Origin: Hasllibacter sp. | Lineage (GTDB): Bacteria > Pseudomonadota > Alphaproteobacteria > Rhodobacterales > Rhodobacteraceae | DNA length: 33,372 nucleotides | Direction: 5' to 3' | Assembly: GCA_028281405.1 (NCBI GenBank) | Contig: JANQKA010000297.1 | Span: forward strand, 1-33,372 | Shown: piece by piece, positions 9,523-18,175 of the stretch | How positions within the stretch are numbered: position 1 is the stretch's first letter | How the letters are laid out: each line of letters opens with the position of its first letter | Notes under the pieces: generated by a model | What the model was told of the DNA's origin: nothing | Seen by the model: the letters and a program-made list of their open reading frames with translations, nothing else | Database searches by the model: none | Position numbers and translations under genes: made by a program

Positions 9523-10190
9523 CTTCGACGAATCATCGCGGCCAGCCGGCGCCAACCGCCCGGGCGGACCACGAAGGACAGAAGAAACCCGGCGAGGAAT
9601 CCGGCCAGATCGGCGACCCAGTCCAACCTGCCGGTGAGGAACCAGGAGAGCATCTGCAGACCAAGCATCATGGAGACCAGGGTAAGCGCCATGCGTCCGC
9701 GCCTCCCCCTGATTTCGTTCCCCGCCATCAGGAGGAATACATAGGAGCCGATCAGCCCGAAAACTCCCGGATATCCTCCGAGCAGCGGAGCGTCGGCGTT
9801 CGTCAACCCGTAGGCCAGCGCGCCGGCCAGCGTGGATCCGAAGAACAGGGCCAGCATCGCCGCGGCGTCGAACTGGCGTCCCACGGCGTTTCCGAACCCG
9901 AGGAAGAAGGCCAGGGCGAGGCCCGTATGCAGCGGCGATTCGTGGATCAACGCGTAGGACAGCGATCTGGCGGCGATCCGGGGCGAGAATTCCCCGTGCT
10001 CGATCATCCGGTCCCACAGGGGATCGAAGTAGGACCAGTCCTGAATGGCGAAATTCCGCGACTCGGCCATGTTGGGAAGCAGTCCGGCTCCTCCGAGCCA
10101 GAACAGGACCTCGATTCCACCGATGACCACGGCCATCGCGGTCACCACCGGGGGCAGCGCGTTGAAGGGGGATTGATTCCGGTTCCTCAT
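9519..10190 (-). CDS. Rhomboid-like integral membrane protein lacking catalytic residues
   Basis: The 223-residue protein has about six membrane segments in a rhomboid layout. The second helix region keeps the histidines ([10 protein letters not shown]). The fourth carries [13 protein letters not shown], where active rhomboids have G-x-S-G. The sixth, [12 protein letters not shown], has aspartate in place of the usual histidine of AHLxG. Serine and histidine of the catalytic dyad are therefore both absent, so this is likely a pseudoprotease. From memory, Rhodobacteraceae have proteins with the same pattern at comparable loci. ATG at 10190 is chosen because GGAG is just upstream; ATG at 10199 is possible. 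The gene ends in an ATGA overlap with ybeY and diverges from trpS across 76 bp. Confidence 0.82.
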   Translation of the reverse strand: MRNRNQSPFNALPPVVTAMAVVIGGIEVLFWLGGAGLLPNMAESRNFAIQDWSYFDPLWDRMIEHGEFSPRIAARSLSYALIHESPLHTGLALAFFLGFGNAVGRQFDAAAMLALFFGSTLAGALAYGLTNADAPLLGGYPGVFGLIGSYVFLLMAGNEIRGRRGRMALTLVSMMLGLQMLSWFLTGRLDWVADLAGFLAGFLLSFVVRPGGWRRLAAMIRRR

Positions 10191-10266
10191 GGGCTCCATC
10201 CGGTTGACGCGTCTTCGGTGCGTGGGTATAGGGCGCGGCATCGGAAATCCAGCCAGAGAGCCCGTC

Positions 10267-11283
10267 ATGGCCGACACAAAGTTCGTTCCGCGCGTTTTTT
10301 CCGGCATCCAGCCGTCGGGCGGGCTCACGCTCGGCAACTATCTCGGCGCCATCAAGCGTTTCGTCGAGATGCAGGAGGGGGAGTTCGAGACGATCTTCTG
10401 CATGGTGGACCAGCACGCGATCACCGTCCGGCAGGATCCCGCGGTGCTGGCGGACGCCACGCGCGAGCTTTGCGCGGGCTTCATGGCCGCCGGTCTTGAT
10501 CCCGAAAAATCGATCCTGTTCAATCAGAGCCGGGTTCCCGAACACGCCCAACTCGCCTGGGTGTTCAATTGCGTGGCCCGGATGGGGTGGCTGAACAGGA
10601 TGACCCAGTGGAAGGACAAGGCGGGGAAGAATCAGGAAAACGCCTCCGTTGGGCTGTTCGCCTATCCGTGCCTGATGGCGGCGGACATCCTCGTCTACCA
10701 CGCCACTCACGTGCCGGTGGGGATGGACCAGAAGCAGCATCTGGAATTGACCCGCGACATCGCGGCGAAGTTCAACCATGATTACGGCGTCGACTTCTTT
10801 CCCCTGACCGAGCCGGTGATCGGGGGCGCGGCCACCCGGGTGATGAGTCTGCGCGACGGCTCCCAGAAGATGTCGAAGTCCGACCCGTCGGACATGAGCC
10901 GGATCAACATGACCGACGACGCGGACGCCATCGCGAAGAAGATCAGGAAGGCCAAAACCGACGCGGACGCGCTTCCCTCCGAATTCGCCGGGTTGGAGAA
11001 CCGCCCCGAGGCCCGAAACTTGGTCTGCGTCTACGCGGCGCTCGCGGACATGAACGTGGACGATGCGTTCGCCGATATCGGGGGACGCGGCTTCGGCGAA
11101 TTCAAGCCGATGCTGGCGGAACTGGCCGTCGAAAAGCTGGCGCCGATTTCGGCGGAGATGTCGCGCCTGATGCGGGATCCCTCGGCCATCGACGCCATTT
11201 TGGCCGCCGGAGCCGGGAGGGCCCGGGACATCGCCGGTCCGATTCTCAGGGACGCCCACGAAATTGTCGGCTTCGCTGGTTGA
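10267..11283 (+). CDS. trpS: Tryptophanyl-tRNA synthetase
   Basis: TrpS charges tRNA-Trp. The 338-residue class I synthetase has the HIGH-like motif [12 protein letters not shown] at residues 16-27, the substrate-specificity region [14 protein letters not shown], and the KMSKS loop [10 protein letters not shown] near residue 200. Its length is typical. ATG at 10267 has AGAGAG about 7 nt upstream; a longer frame from 10189 overlaps the divergent gene and has no homology. The gene is transcribed away from the rhomboid-ybeY-corC-lnt-metK block. The 227 bases after its stop hold no gene and no strong terminator. Base composition drops sharply there as the AT-richer cassette begins. Confidence 0.96.
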   Translation: MADTKFVPRVFSGIQPSGGLTLGNYLGAIKRFVEMQEGEFETIFCMVDQHAITVRQDPAVLADATRELCAGFMAAGLDPEKSILFNQSRVPEHAQLAWVFNCVARMGWLNRMTQWKDKAGKNQENASVGLFAYPCLMAADILVYHATHVPVGMDQKQHLELTRDIAAKFNHDYGVDFFPLTEPVIGGAATRVMSLRDGSQKMSKSDPSDMSRINMTDDADAIAKKIRKAKTDADALPSEFAGLENRPEARNLVCVYAALADMNVDDAFADIGGRGFGEFKPMLAELAVEKLAPISAEMSRLMRDPSAIDAILAAGAGRARDIAGPILRDAHEIVGFAG

Positions 11284-11510
11284 TCCACGCCGCGGGCCGA
11301 CGTGGCGGGAAATGGATTCCGTGGCCGAAACGCCGCCCCGGCGGAGGTTCCAATCCGCCCGCGGATTGGTGGATGAAGAATGGGATTCGTGGCGGATCGC
11401 GCCCCTCCAACCGTGCGGCGGCACATCCGGCTGAATTGAGTGTTGGAATCGGCACAATTTTATTTCAATTATTTTGGTTGCATAATTACGATTCGAAAGG
11501 CCGACGCGAC

Positions 11511-12595
11511 TCAATCCAGTTGCCAATTCTCCACATTCCAGTCGGGCCGTCCGTTGAACGAAAATCGCGCGGTTACGGCTCCGACACTATTTGGGTGCAT
11601 CCTGCCATGCATCCGATTTCCCCGCATATATTTTTCAATTTTTCGCTCGTGCTCAGATCGAACCAGGGATAATGGAAGCGACGTGAGAAATAAATTTTCC
11701 GTAAGGGAATCCAACCTTTCCAAGTCAGATTTTGTTGGGAGTTGGTTATTGCCACGTGACCATGGAGTTACGATGGCGTTGACATTTCGGCGCAATACAC
11801 GAGTCCATAATCCATCATGATGCGCATTTCGCGATCCATGATGCGGAACTTTGAAGTAGCTTACTTCTCCACAAGGACGATTGGGAGAATCCATGATGGA
11901 ATCCCAGCCCGAACGAGGGTCCGAGGTTCGCTCCAAATCCGATCCCAAAATCATATGAATTTCTCCAATTCTGATCCACATCGCAACCGAATGATGATTT
12001 GGACTCTGTGGGACAACGCCACGATCCTTAACTTCCTGATCAATAATAAGTGAGGCCAACCGGGATTCGCTTTCCATTATTTGGAAATCCGAAGGTGAAA
12101 GCGCCCAAATATCGCATGAATAGTGGTGAGCCAATTGGTCGGTGGTGAATTTAAGAATACGTTTGTCCTGACATCCGTAGCGAATTCTGCGCGTACCCGA
12201 TTTAAGTCTCCTGAATACTTCCAATATTCGTCAACGCCGGATCGCAGCCGTTCTAATTCGGTGAATGATCGCACGGTAAGGAACTTGAGGAATTCGCGTT
12301 TTGTGAACGCCCCCGAGACACATACAGCCGCATTTTCACATGTATCGATCAATTGGGACATTCCGCGAATATGATCATCGTGCCAATGCGTTACGACAAC
12401 CAAATCCGCATGACGCGAAATATCAACGCCAATTCTCTCGAAATATCGAAGGGCAACAGGCGAATCATTTGTTCTTGATACGCAAGAATCCACGATAACC
12501 CAATGCTGGCTTCCCAAGTGAACGACAATGCATTCGCCGTAACCCGGACCGAAAACAGACACTTCCAATTCGTGATCGTCAGGCTTCGTCTTCAT
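11511..12595 (-). pseudogene. MBL-fold hydrolase with apparent frameshift (protein C of the cassette)
   Basis: Two overlapping frames together encode one metallo-beta-lactamase-fold hydrolase of about 361 residues. The first frame, from ATG 12595, has FGPGYGECIVVHLG, a metal-binding motif THWHDDHIRG near residue 75, and runs to a stop at 12077. The second is open from 12230 down to 11511 and contributes ALSPSD, MILGSDLE and KVPHHGSRNAHHDGLW, the C-terminal metal-ligand half. Restoring one A at about 12227 (GAA TAT to GAA ATA) joins them as ...GVDEILEVFRRLKSG.... No slippery heptamer is seen there, so programmed frameshifting is unlikely. This is a real mutation or a sequencing error. The gene overlaps the upstream gene by 17 nt. 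Substrate unknown. Confidence 0.78.
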
Positions 12596-13280
12596 CGTCC
12601 CACTCAATGTCGTCGATTATTTTTTTGAGGTAAGCCAATCTCTCTTCGACTTCGGCGGGATCTAGAGGAGTGGGCTCTTTGAAAATCACATGAGAATAGT
12701 ACTCCTTTTTCCCATAATTAGTCCTTTCGCCCATCACAAGGCGGAATATTGCTCCTGGCACAATAAGTTCCCGATCCGATTCCGGGACGCGATCAATGGG
12801 AATAGTGATAAATTCCTCAAAGTTTGCGTCACTTCCTTTAATCAATACGATTCTACACTCGAATTCGTCGCCTGAAATCTCCTCGACCATACCTTCCCAC
12901 TCGGCGGTCTCATCTTCCGATGTGCGTTCATCCGGAAATGGAACGGTGGGATAAGTTGTGGTGGAATGGGTGAAACCAATTGGATAATATGCATTGAGGT
13001 TTCCCCAAGGCCAATTTTCTTCGATTATCCCGTACAAGACGGGAATTGGGGTGCGGTGACAATGGGTGGCCTCCAAGAATTTTTGCTCCGGATTTGCCTT
13101 GACCCAATCTTCAATATGGAATCCGAATGGATTGAGGTTCCGAGTTGATTCCAAATCGTGAACATCCCGAGCCTCACCGATCATTTGGTTTTCATTGGGG
13201 AGAACGGAAGCCGTCAAGGATGGCGGGAAGATGCTCGTTCCTCCCGGAGTTCTTCCGTATTCAAGATGTTGAGTGAACAT
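12579..13280 (-). CDS. Unknown protein B of AT-rich cassette
   Basis: This is a 233-residue acidic, probably cytoplasmic protein I do not recognise. There is no signal peptide or membrane helix. The N-terminal half is polar and aromatic-rich (EATHCHRTPIPVLYG, ENWPWGNLNAYYP). The C-terminal part from about residue 125 looks like a small beta-rich domain, with EWEGMVEEISGDEFECRIV and ELIVPGAIFRLVMGE, followed by a charged helix and an acidic tail (DIEWDDEDEA). It starts 2 nt after the stop of gene A (TGAAAATG) and its 3' end overlaps the start of the MBL-fold gene, so the three are almost certainly co-translated. Codon use is visibly AT-richer than in flanking genes, which suggests transfer. 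Confidence 0.8.
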   Translation of the reverse strand: MFTQHLEYGRTPGGTSIFPPSLTASVLPNENQMIGEARDVHDLESTRNLNPFGFHIEDWVKANPEQKFLEATHCHRTPIPVLYGIIEENWPWGNLNAYYPIGFTHSTTTYPTVPFPDERTSEDETAEWEGMVEEISGDEFECRIVLIKGSDANFEEFITIPIDRVPESDRELIVPGAIFRLVMGERTNYGKKEYYSHVIFKEPTPLDPAEVEERLAYLKKIIDDIEWDDEDEA

Positions 13281-13282
13281 TT

Positions 13283-13996
13283 TCAGACCGCCATTGCTCT
13301 AAAGTAGTCGATGATTTTATCTGCGCTCTGTAGAGCAGAGGAGTATTCGTTGCGTATGCCAAATATTGCGCGCCTTGCTCCAATTGTACTTTGTTCTCCC
13401 TGCAACCAAAAGTACCGATTCACGAGTATGAATACCGCGGTGCTTGGATTCAAATATTCCGAGTGCCCCACCCCTATTTCGGCGTACGTGGAATTATACA
13501 CTCCGGAAGAGAGATTGTTTGAAAAGAATTTTCGCGTCCAAACGGATGCGGTTTCCACGGGCAGATCTTGATAGTGAACATTGCTTCCTTGATATCCACC
13601 GCTCAAATCGTCCCACAGGTCGGTTGGCGCGATGCGCCGCATCATTTCGGTTTTCTTTCCCGGAGAGGTTGTCCGGAAGTTGGCAGATTTTCCAATAAAG
13701 AACCCATGAATGTTCGAATGGGGAAGGATTTCCGAAAATATCTTCGAGACAAAGTCGAGAATCAATTCCGCCGGTGCCGCCAGAGTGGAAACTTGGAATT
13801 GGTCGGGCGAAACTTGGACGTTCATTCCTCCCAAGGTCATGTTCACCGCCCCTGGGGAGGCCGGTCCATACGTCGGAGCGGCGGCGGCTTCTTTGGAGAT
13901 CACCGAATGGTGCTCAAGCCACGAAGGTTGAAAAATCATGGGTTGGAAGCCGCCGAACAGGGTGATCGACCAGTACGTATGATCCACGCCAACCAT
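13283..13996 (-). CDS. Unknown protein A of AT-rich cassette
   Basis: This is a 237-residue cytoplasmic protein I do not recognise. It opens MVGVDHTYWSITLFGGF, followed by FQPSWLEHHSVISKEAA. It has a central MNVQVSPDQFQVSTL beta segment and ends in a helical RNEYSSALQSADKIIDYF. No catalytic motif, signal peptide or membrane helix is evident. ATG at 13996 is chosen because AGGGG lies about 6 nt upstream; a GTG at 14044 would add 16 GC-rich, unpersuasive residues. It is the first gene of a tight operon with B and the MBL-fold hydrolase C. By analogy with other compact three-gene cassettes it may be a sensor or partner of C, but that is inference only. Confidence 0.78.
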   Translation of the reverse strand: MVGVDHTYWSITLFGGFQPMIFQPSWLEHHSVISKEAAAAPTYGPASPGAVNMTLGGMNVQVSPDQFQVSTLAAPAELILDFVSKIFSEILPHSNIHGFFIGKSANFRTTSPGKKTEMMRRIAPTDLWDDLSGGYQGSNVHYQDLPVETASVWTRKFFSNNLSSGVYNSTYAEIGVGHSEYLNPSTAVFILVNRYFWLQGEQSTIGARRAIFGIRNEYSSALQSADKIIDYFRAMAV

Positions 13997-14647
13997 TTCA
14001 GACCCCTGTCCCGGCTCGGTCTGGATGCGCGGCTTCACGCACACCGTGTGGTGGAGCGGAGGTCTGGCAAATGAGCAAAACCGACATCGAAGCGGACGGG
14101 TTGGAGGCGGTGTGTCGCGTGCATTCGACAGGAGTATTCCTCTCTGGACGCGCGTGCTTCGGCGCGGCCCCGGGGATCAAGTAGCCGCGTCCGTCCAAAT
14201 ATTCGTCCAAAAAGCGGTTCCCTCCGATTGGAGGCATTGGATGCCGATGAGATTCCGGAGCGGAGTCGTTGACCGACGCATCATGGTCCTTTGACCCCGC
14301 GTGCCGGAATCCGCCGAACCGATGCGGTTCCGACCGCGGATGAGCCATCGCGGAGCGCGCCGCGGTCAGGCGGCGGAATCCGAACCGTCCGCCGCCCACG
14401 CCGAAGTGAAGGCCGACCAAGGCCATGCGGGCATACTGTGGCAACATCGCTTCCTCATTCACGGTATGAGCCGCTCCCGCCGCCGATACCGGGAGGAACG
14501 CCTCTTGGAGCCCATATATCTCTCAAGCCGACAGGGAACAATAGCTGTTCGACCGATTTCTTCATGTTCCGCGCCCATATCAGAGCGGATCGGGGGCCCA
14601 CCGGGCGAGAACCCCGGCTTCGGCTGGAGAGGCGGGTTGGAAGGCGG
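13997..14647. other. Gene-free spacer between cassette and hydroxyquinol cluster
   Basis: No convincing gene lies in these 650 bases. Base composition returns from AT-rich to GC-rich here, so one boundary of the cassette falls at about 14000-14050. A 36-codon minus-strand frame near 14450-14565 (MKKSVEQLLFPVGLRDIW...) has little ribosome-binding signal and is not called. I found no matching direct repeats at the two cassette edges. Confidence 0.5.
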
Positions 14648-15538
14648 TCACGGTCGTCGGGCCTCCGCGAGAACCCAGTCGAACCGCAGTTCCCAATAGT
14701 GCGTACCCCCGAATCCCGCCTCCGCGACGAGCCCGGCGTCGTCCACCCGCTCGAAACGGCCCACCAGGCTTTCCTTGACCCCGAACACCGCGTCGGAATG
14801 CAGATAGGGGTCCTCGGGGTCGAACACATGGGACGTCACGGTGTCGAAGCCGGGTTTGGAGACGATGTAGTGCAGGTGCGCGGGACGGAAGGGATGGCGG
14901 CCCAAATTCGCGAGCAGGTCGCCCACGGGGCCGTCGGCCGGAATGGAATAATGCCTGGGCCGCACCGCGCGGAACCAATACCGGCCGTCCGCGCCGGTGG
15001 TGAATACCCCCCGCAAGTTGAAGTCCGGCTGAATCCCCTTCTGCTGGACGTCGTAGAACCCCTCGTCGTTCGCTTGCCAGACATCCAGCCGAACACCCTC
15101 CAGAGGATTGCCCGCGGTGTCGGTGACGCGGCCCTTGACCAGCATGTCCTCGCCCTTCTGGTCGAGGCAAATGTTCGCCCCCATCGGATACTCGGGCGCG
15201 CCGCCGACATGGAACGGGCCGAGCACGGTGTTTTCGGACGCCCCGCTCGGCCTGCGCGAATTGATCGCGTCGACCAGCATCGAAACGCCCAGGACATCGC
15301 TCAGAAGTATGAATTCCTGACGCCAATCGTCGCAGGTGTGCCCGGTCCGGGTGAGGAATTGAATGGCTTGCATCCATTCATCCTGGGTGGGTTCGATTTC
15401 CTTGACCGCCTCGTGCAGTTTCCGGATGACGACCTCCATCACCTGTTTCAGCCGGGCGTCCTCCGCGGCCGCGTTGCGGTCCGAGACCACCTCGGCCGAG
15501 TTCTCCTCGGTGAAGTATCCGGTTTCGCGCGCTGTCAT
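14648..15538 (-). CDS. Hydroxyquinol 1,2-dioxygenase (intradiol)
   Basis: This non-heme Fe(III) enzyme opens the ring of benzene-1,2,4-triol between the two adjacent hydroxyls, giving maleylacetate. The 296-residue protein has an N-terminal helical dimerisation region (residues 1-100) and an intradiol beta-sandwich. The four iron ligands are visible: Y162 (EGFYDVQQ), Y197 (RHYSIPADGP), H221 and H223 (RPAHLHYIV). Other intradiol enzymes such as catechol 1,2-dioxygenase share this pattern. Maleylacetate reductase immediately upstream favours hydroxyquinol as substrate. The start at 15538 has a strong AAGGAGG 6 nt upstream, and the gap to maleylacetate reductase is 24 nt. Confidence 0.92.
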   Translation of the reverse strand: MTARETGYFTEENSAEVVSDRNAAAEDARLKQVMEVVIRKLHEAVKEIEPTQDEWMQAIQFLTRTGHTCDDWRQEFILLSDVLGVSMLVDAINSRRPSGASENTVLGPFHVGGAPEYPMGANICLDQKGEDMLVKGRVTDTAGNPLEGVRLDVWQANDEGFYDVQQKGIQPDFNLRGVFTTGADGRYWFRAVRPRHYSIPADGPVGDLLANLGRHPFRPAHLHYIVSKPGFDTVTSHVFDPEDPYLHSDAVFGVKESLVGRFERVDDAGLVAEAGFGGTHYWELRFDWVLAEARRP

Positions 15539-15562
15539 TTCCGCCTCCTTTTTACTCTTCCG

Positions 15563-16630
15563 TCATTCGACCGCCGATGTCGGCGGACTTCCCTCCCAGG
15601 CGGACCGGACGAGGGATTGGATGGCGTCCCTCTCCTGCGGCTTGGGATTCCAATAGGGATTCAGCATGGCGTTGTCGACCGCCTCCGATATCCCGCTTTC
15701 GGGCATTCCCAGATCGCGCAGCGCGGTGGGTGCGCCGAGTTCCACGCCGAGATCGTGCAGGGCCAGGCCGGCCGGGCCGCCAATAAGCGCCTCGAGCGGC
15801 GCAAGCGCGTCCCCGGCCGCGGCGGCGTTGTACGCGGTGGCGTGCGGCAGGACGACGCCGTGGGTTTTCGCGTGGTCGAGGTCGAACAGGCCTCCCAGCG
15901 TGTGGCAGATCTTGTGGTGCAGGGCCATGCCGACCTGGCCGAGGACACCGCCGCACATCCACGCGCCGAAGAGCGCGTCGGCCCGGGCGTCGCGGTGCGA
16001 CGGGTTCTTGGCGAGTGTGCGGAGCGCGGGAATCATGGCCTTCAACCCCGCCGACGCCATCATTTCGCTGATCGGGTTGGCGTCCTTCGCGTATAGGGCT
16101 TCGACCGCGTGCGCGACGGCGTTCAATCCGCTTGTCACGGTCAATTCCACCGGCAGCGTCATGGTGCGGGCGACATCGTAGTCGATCACCTTCGGGAGAA
16201 CCTTCGGGTCGCGCAGCGTGGATTTGCGGCCTCCCTCGGTCTGTCCGAGGATCGGGGTGGCCTCCGACCCCGCGTAGGTTGTCGGAACCGAAATCTGCGG
16301 CAGACCCGTGCGCAGCGCGATGGCCTTGCCCAGGCCGGTGGCCGACCCGCCCCTGAAGGTCACCAGTCCGTCGGCCCCGAGCGCCTCGGCGTCGGACACC
16401 GCGGCGAGGGTCACCTTCACGGGCGTGTGCATCTCGGCCCCGTGGAATGTTCCGGCGGCGCGCGCGCGCAGCGCCTCGGCGACCCCGCACGCGTCGTTGG
16501 CCCGGCCCCGGGTGGACAGGACGATGAGCCGCTTCAGGCCCAGCCGTTCGGCCTCTTCGGCGATGGCTTCATCCATTCCCCATCCAAAGCGTACCCGCGC
16601 CGGAAGGATGTCGGCGGTGAAATTCAACAT
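15563..16630 (-). CDS. Maleylacetate reductase
   Basis: This NAD(P)H-dependent enzyme reduces maleylacetate to 3-oxoadipate, feeding the beta-ketoadipate pathway. The 355-residue protein belongs to the iron-containing alcohol dehydrogenase fold. It has a nucleotide-binding FRGGSATGLGKAIAL, PTTYAGSEATPILG near residue 118, SGLNAVAHAVEALYA, and the histidine-rich ALHHKICHTLGGLFDLDHAK typical of maleylacetate reductases. ATG at 16630 has GGAGG 9 nt upstream and overlaps the end of the GST-like gene by 7 nt. With the dioxygenase downstream it forms the core of hydroxyquinol breakdown. Confidence 0.93.
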   Translation of the reverse strand: MLNFTADILPARVRFGWGMDEAIAEEAERLGLKRLIVLSTRGRANDACGVAEALRARAAGTFHGAEMHTPVKVTLAAVSDAEALGADGLVTFRGGSATGLGKAIALRTGLPQISVPTTYAGSEATPILGQTEGGRKSTLRDPKVLPKVIDYDVARTMTLPVELTVTSGLNAVAHAVEALYAKDANPISEMMASAGLKAMIPALRTLAKNPSHRDARADALFGAWMCGGVLGQVGMALHHKICHTLGGLFDLDHAKTHGVVLPHATAYNAAAAGDALAPLEALIGGPAGLALHDLGVELGAPTALRDLGMPESGISEAVDNAMLNPYWNPKPQERDAIQSLVRSAWEGSPPTSAVE

Positions 16631-17313
16631 TGCCCGCTTCCTCCGTCCCGCCGCCCGCCATCCCGGGCGGGCGCGCCGGCTCGGTGACCGGGCATCTCCG
16701 GTTCATCCCTCGTGGCGATCCCGAAGCCGGGGCGCGCCTTGACGCGTTCATGCCACCCGACCACCTCCGCGGGGATGTCCACGTCATATTCGAGGCCGCG
16801 CAACCTGTTGAGGCCGATGGCGAAACTGATCAGCGCGATGGAGGGCGCGCCTTCCCCGCGGTCCTCTTCGGAGAGGGCCCGCGCGAGAATGTCGAGATTG
16901 GTGTGGACGCGCGCGATGGCCTCGACCGCGCCGTCAACCTCCGCCGGATTCTTTCCGGCGCGGAACACATCGAGGAAAAGAAACCGGATCGGCGGCCAGA
17001 ACACCAGCGCGTGCCAGTCCAGCCACTGATCGACACGCGCGGTCTCGCCTTCGGTTGAACCGTAGAGCCGTCCGCTTCGGCGCGCCAAATGCCGCATGAT
17101 CGCGTGGCTCTCCCAAAGGACGAACCCGTCCTCCTGCCAGACCGGCACGGTTCCATTCGGGTTCAAAGCGCGGAATTCGGAGGTATCCGTTCCTCCGAAC
17201 GGGCCGCCAACGTCGCGCCGTCCGACCTCGATTCCAAGCTCGTGGGCGGTCCAAAGGACCTTTTGAACATTGGAGGACGATCCGCGCCCCCAAAGCATCG
17301 GTTCATGCCGCAT
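16624..17313 (-). CDS. Glutathione S-transferase family protein
   Basis: This 229-residue cytosolic GST has a thioredoxin-like N-terminal domain with SSNVQKVLWTAHELG, the cis-proline glutathione site NPNGTVPVW (residues 51-59) and WESHAIMRHLA (67-77). An all-helical C-terminal domain follows. The last 25 residues are glycine- and arginine-rich and look non-homologous. They overlap the maleylacetate reductase ribosome-binding site. ATG at 17313 has GGAGG 9 nt upstream. Its position at the head of the dioxygenase-reductase pair suggests a role in aromatic degradation or detoxification, but the substrate is unknown. Confidence 0.88.
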   Translation of the reverse strand: MRHEPMLWGRGSSSNVQKVLWTAHELGIEVGRRDVGGPFGGTDTSEFRALNPNGTVPVWQEDGFVLWESHAIMRHLARRSGRLYGSTEGETARVDQWLDWHALVFWPPIRFLFLDVFRAGKNPAEVDGAVEAIARVHTNLDILARALSEEDRGEGAPSIALISFAIGLNRLRGLEYDVDIPAEVVGWHERVKARPGFGIATRDEPEMPGHRAGAPARDGGRRDGGSGQC

Positions 17314-17790
17314 GGCTAACTTCCTCCAGTTGGGGACGCGGGTCGTGCCGGATCACCGGAGCGAAAACGCGTCCGGTGGCCCGGACCGGCGGCGGATCGG
17401 CCGTGGACGCCCGCCCGCCGGATTCGTCCGCCGGGGTTGAAGATAATGGAGCATAACGACCAAAGGCGCTCAAGGGCCGGAATCCCGATATGATTTCCTG
17501 AATGGGGTTTGAGATCACTTCCAAACACTCCCTTATGGGCGTCCAAGGGGGCGGGGATGTCCCCGGGTCACGGAGCGTGGGGCGTCGGCCCGGGCGTGTG
17601 ACCGGAATGGCCGTGGTGTTGTCCCCATCGGGCGTCAATGTCGGTGATCCAGAAAAAAGGACGTTTCCGCCCATGCGCATTGCGCTAACGGTCCGGACTC
17701 GGAACCGCAAGAAAGAACCGTCGCCAGGATCCTTCCGAGGCGCGGGAATCGGCGCGGCTGCTCTTCCGCGTGTCATGCGATCGAATACTT
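17314..17790. other. Gene-free spacer, possibly decayed
   Basis: These 477 bases hold no frame with recognisable protein character. They lie between the GST gene and a clearly broken YCII-type gene, so they may be eroded coding DNA. No hairpin followed by a T-run is obvious. Confidence 0.4.
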
Positions 17791-18161
17791 TCACGTCGAG
17801 TTGTTGACCTCGATGGTCATCCGCCCCCGTCGAGCAGCCATGAACGGGTGGTGAAGGTTTCCGCCCCGTACCTGTGCTCGGGCCGCATTTCACGACCCGC
17901 CGGGCGTGTGCGGGGCTGTCGGCCCGGATCAGCGCCATACCTTCTCCGTTCCAAGTCGCTTCGTCGCCCCCCGGAACGACCCGGCTCCGAACATGACGCC
18001 CGCGCGCACCAGTTCGACCTGGATTTCGAGGTGCTCGCGGATGTTCGCCATCACCGGCCCCATGTCGTCGACCGGCGTGGTGATCACCGCGTAGAGCTGA
18101 GATGAAGCTTGCCTTTGGATGATTCGAGTGTGTCGTACTCGGTGACGCGCGGTTCGGGCAT
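17791..18161 (-). pseudogene. YCII-related protein, multiply frameshifted
   Basis: A strong Shine-Dalgarno (GGGAGGAG) precedes ATG 18161, which opens MPEPRVTEYDTLESSKG. After about 22 codons the frame meets a stop. The protein then continues in shifted frames as LYAVITTPVDDMGPVMANI and VRAGVMFGAG (18097-17975), GDEATWNGEGMALIRADS (17970-17895) and RYGAETFTTRSWLLDGG (17875-17825). It ends MTIEVNNST at 17791. Joined, this resembles a small YciI-type protein of about 120 residues. Breaks lie near 18095, in a C-run at 17967-17972, near 17880, and in a C-run at 17824-17828. Either the gene is dead or the sequence has indel errors. It follows the RutE-like gene by 14 nt in the same direction. Confidence 0.7.
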
Positions 18162-18175
18162 GTTCTCCTCCCGGA

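Noticed and set aside
11284-11310. CCACG...CGTGG hairpin after trpS as terminator
   Set aside because: Only a 5-bp stem with an 11-nt loop and no T-run. Too weak to call.
12077-12240. Programmed -1 frameshift signal in the MBL-fold gene
   Set aside because: No X-XXY-YYZ heptamer occurs in the window where the frames overlap near the homology join, so an indel is the simpler reading.
13998-14462. 154-codon minus-strand frame upstream of gene A
   Set aside because: Histidine-, proline- and arginine-rich composition, no domain, and weak initiation. It looks like GC-rich non-coding sequence.
14455-14565. Short minus-strand frame MKKSVEQLLFPVGLRDIW
   Set aside because: There is no good ribosome-binding site, the product is 36 residues, and its end is glycine-rich. 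It is not distinguishable from chance.
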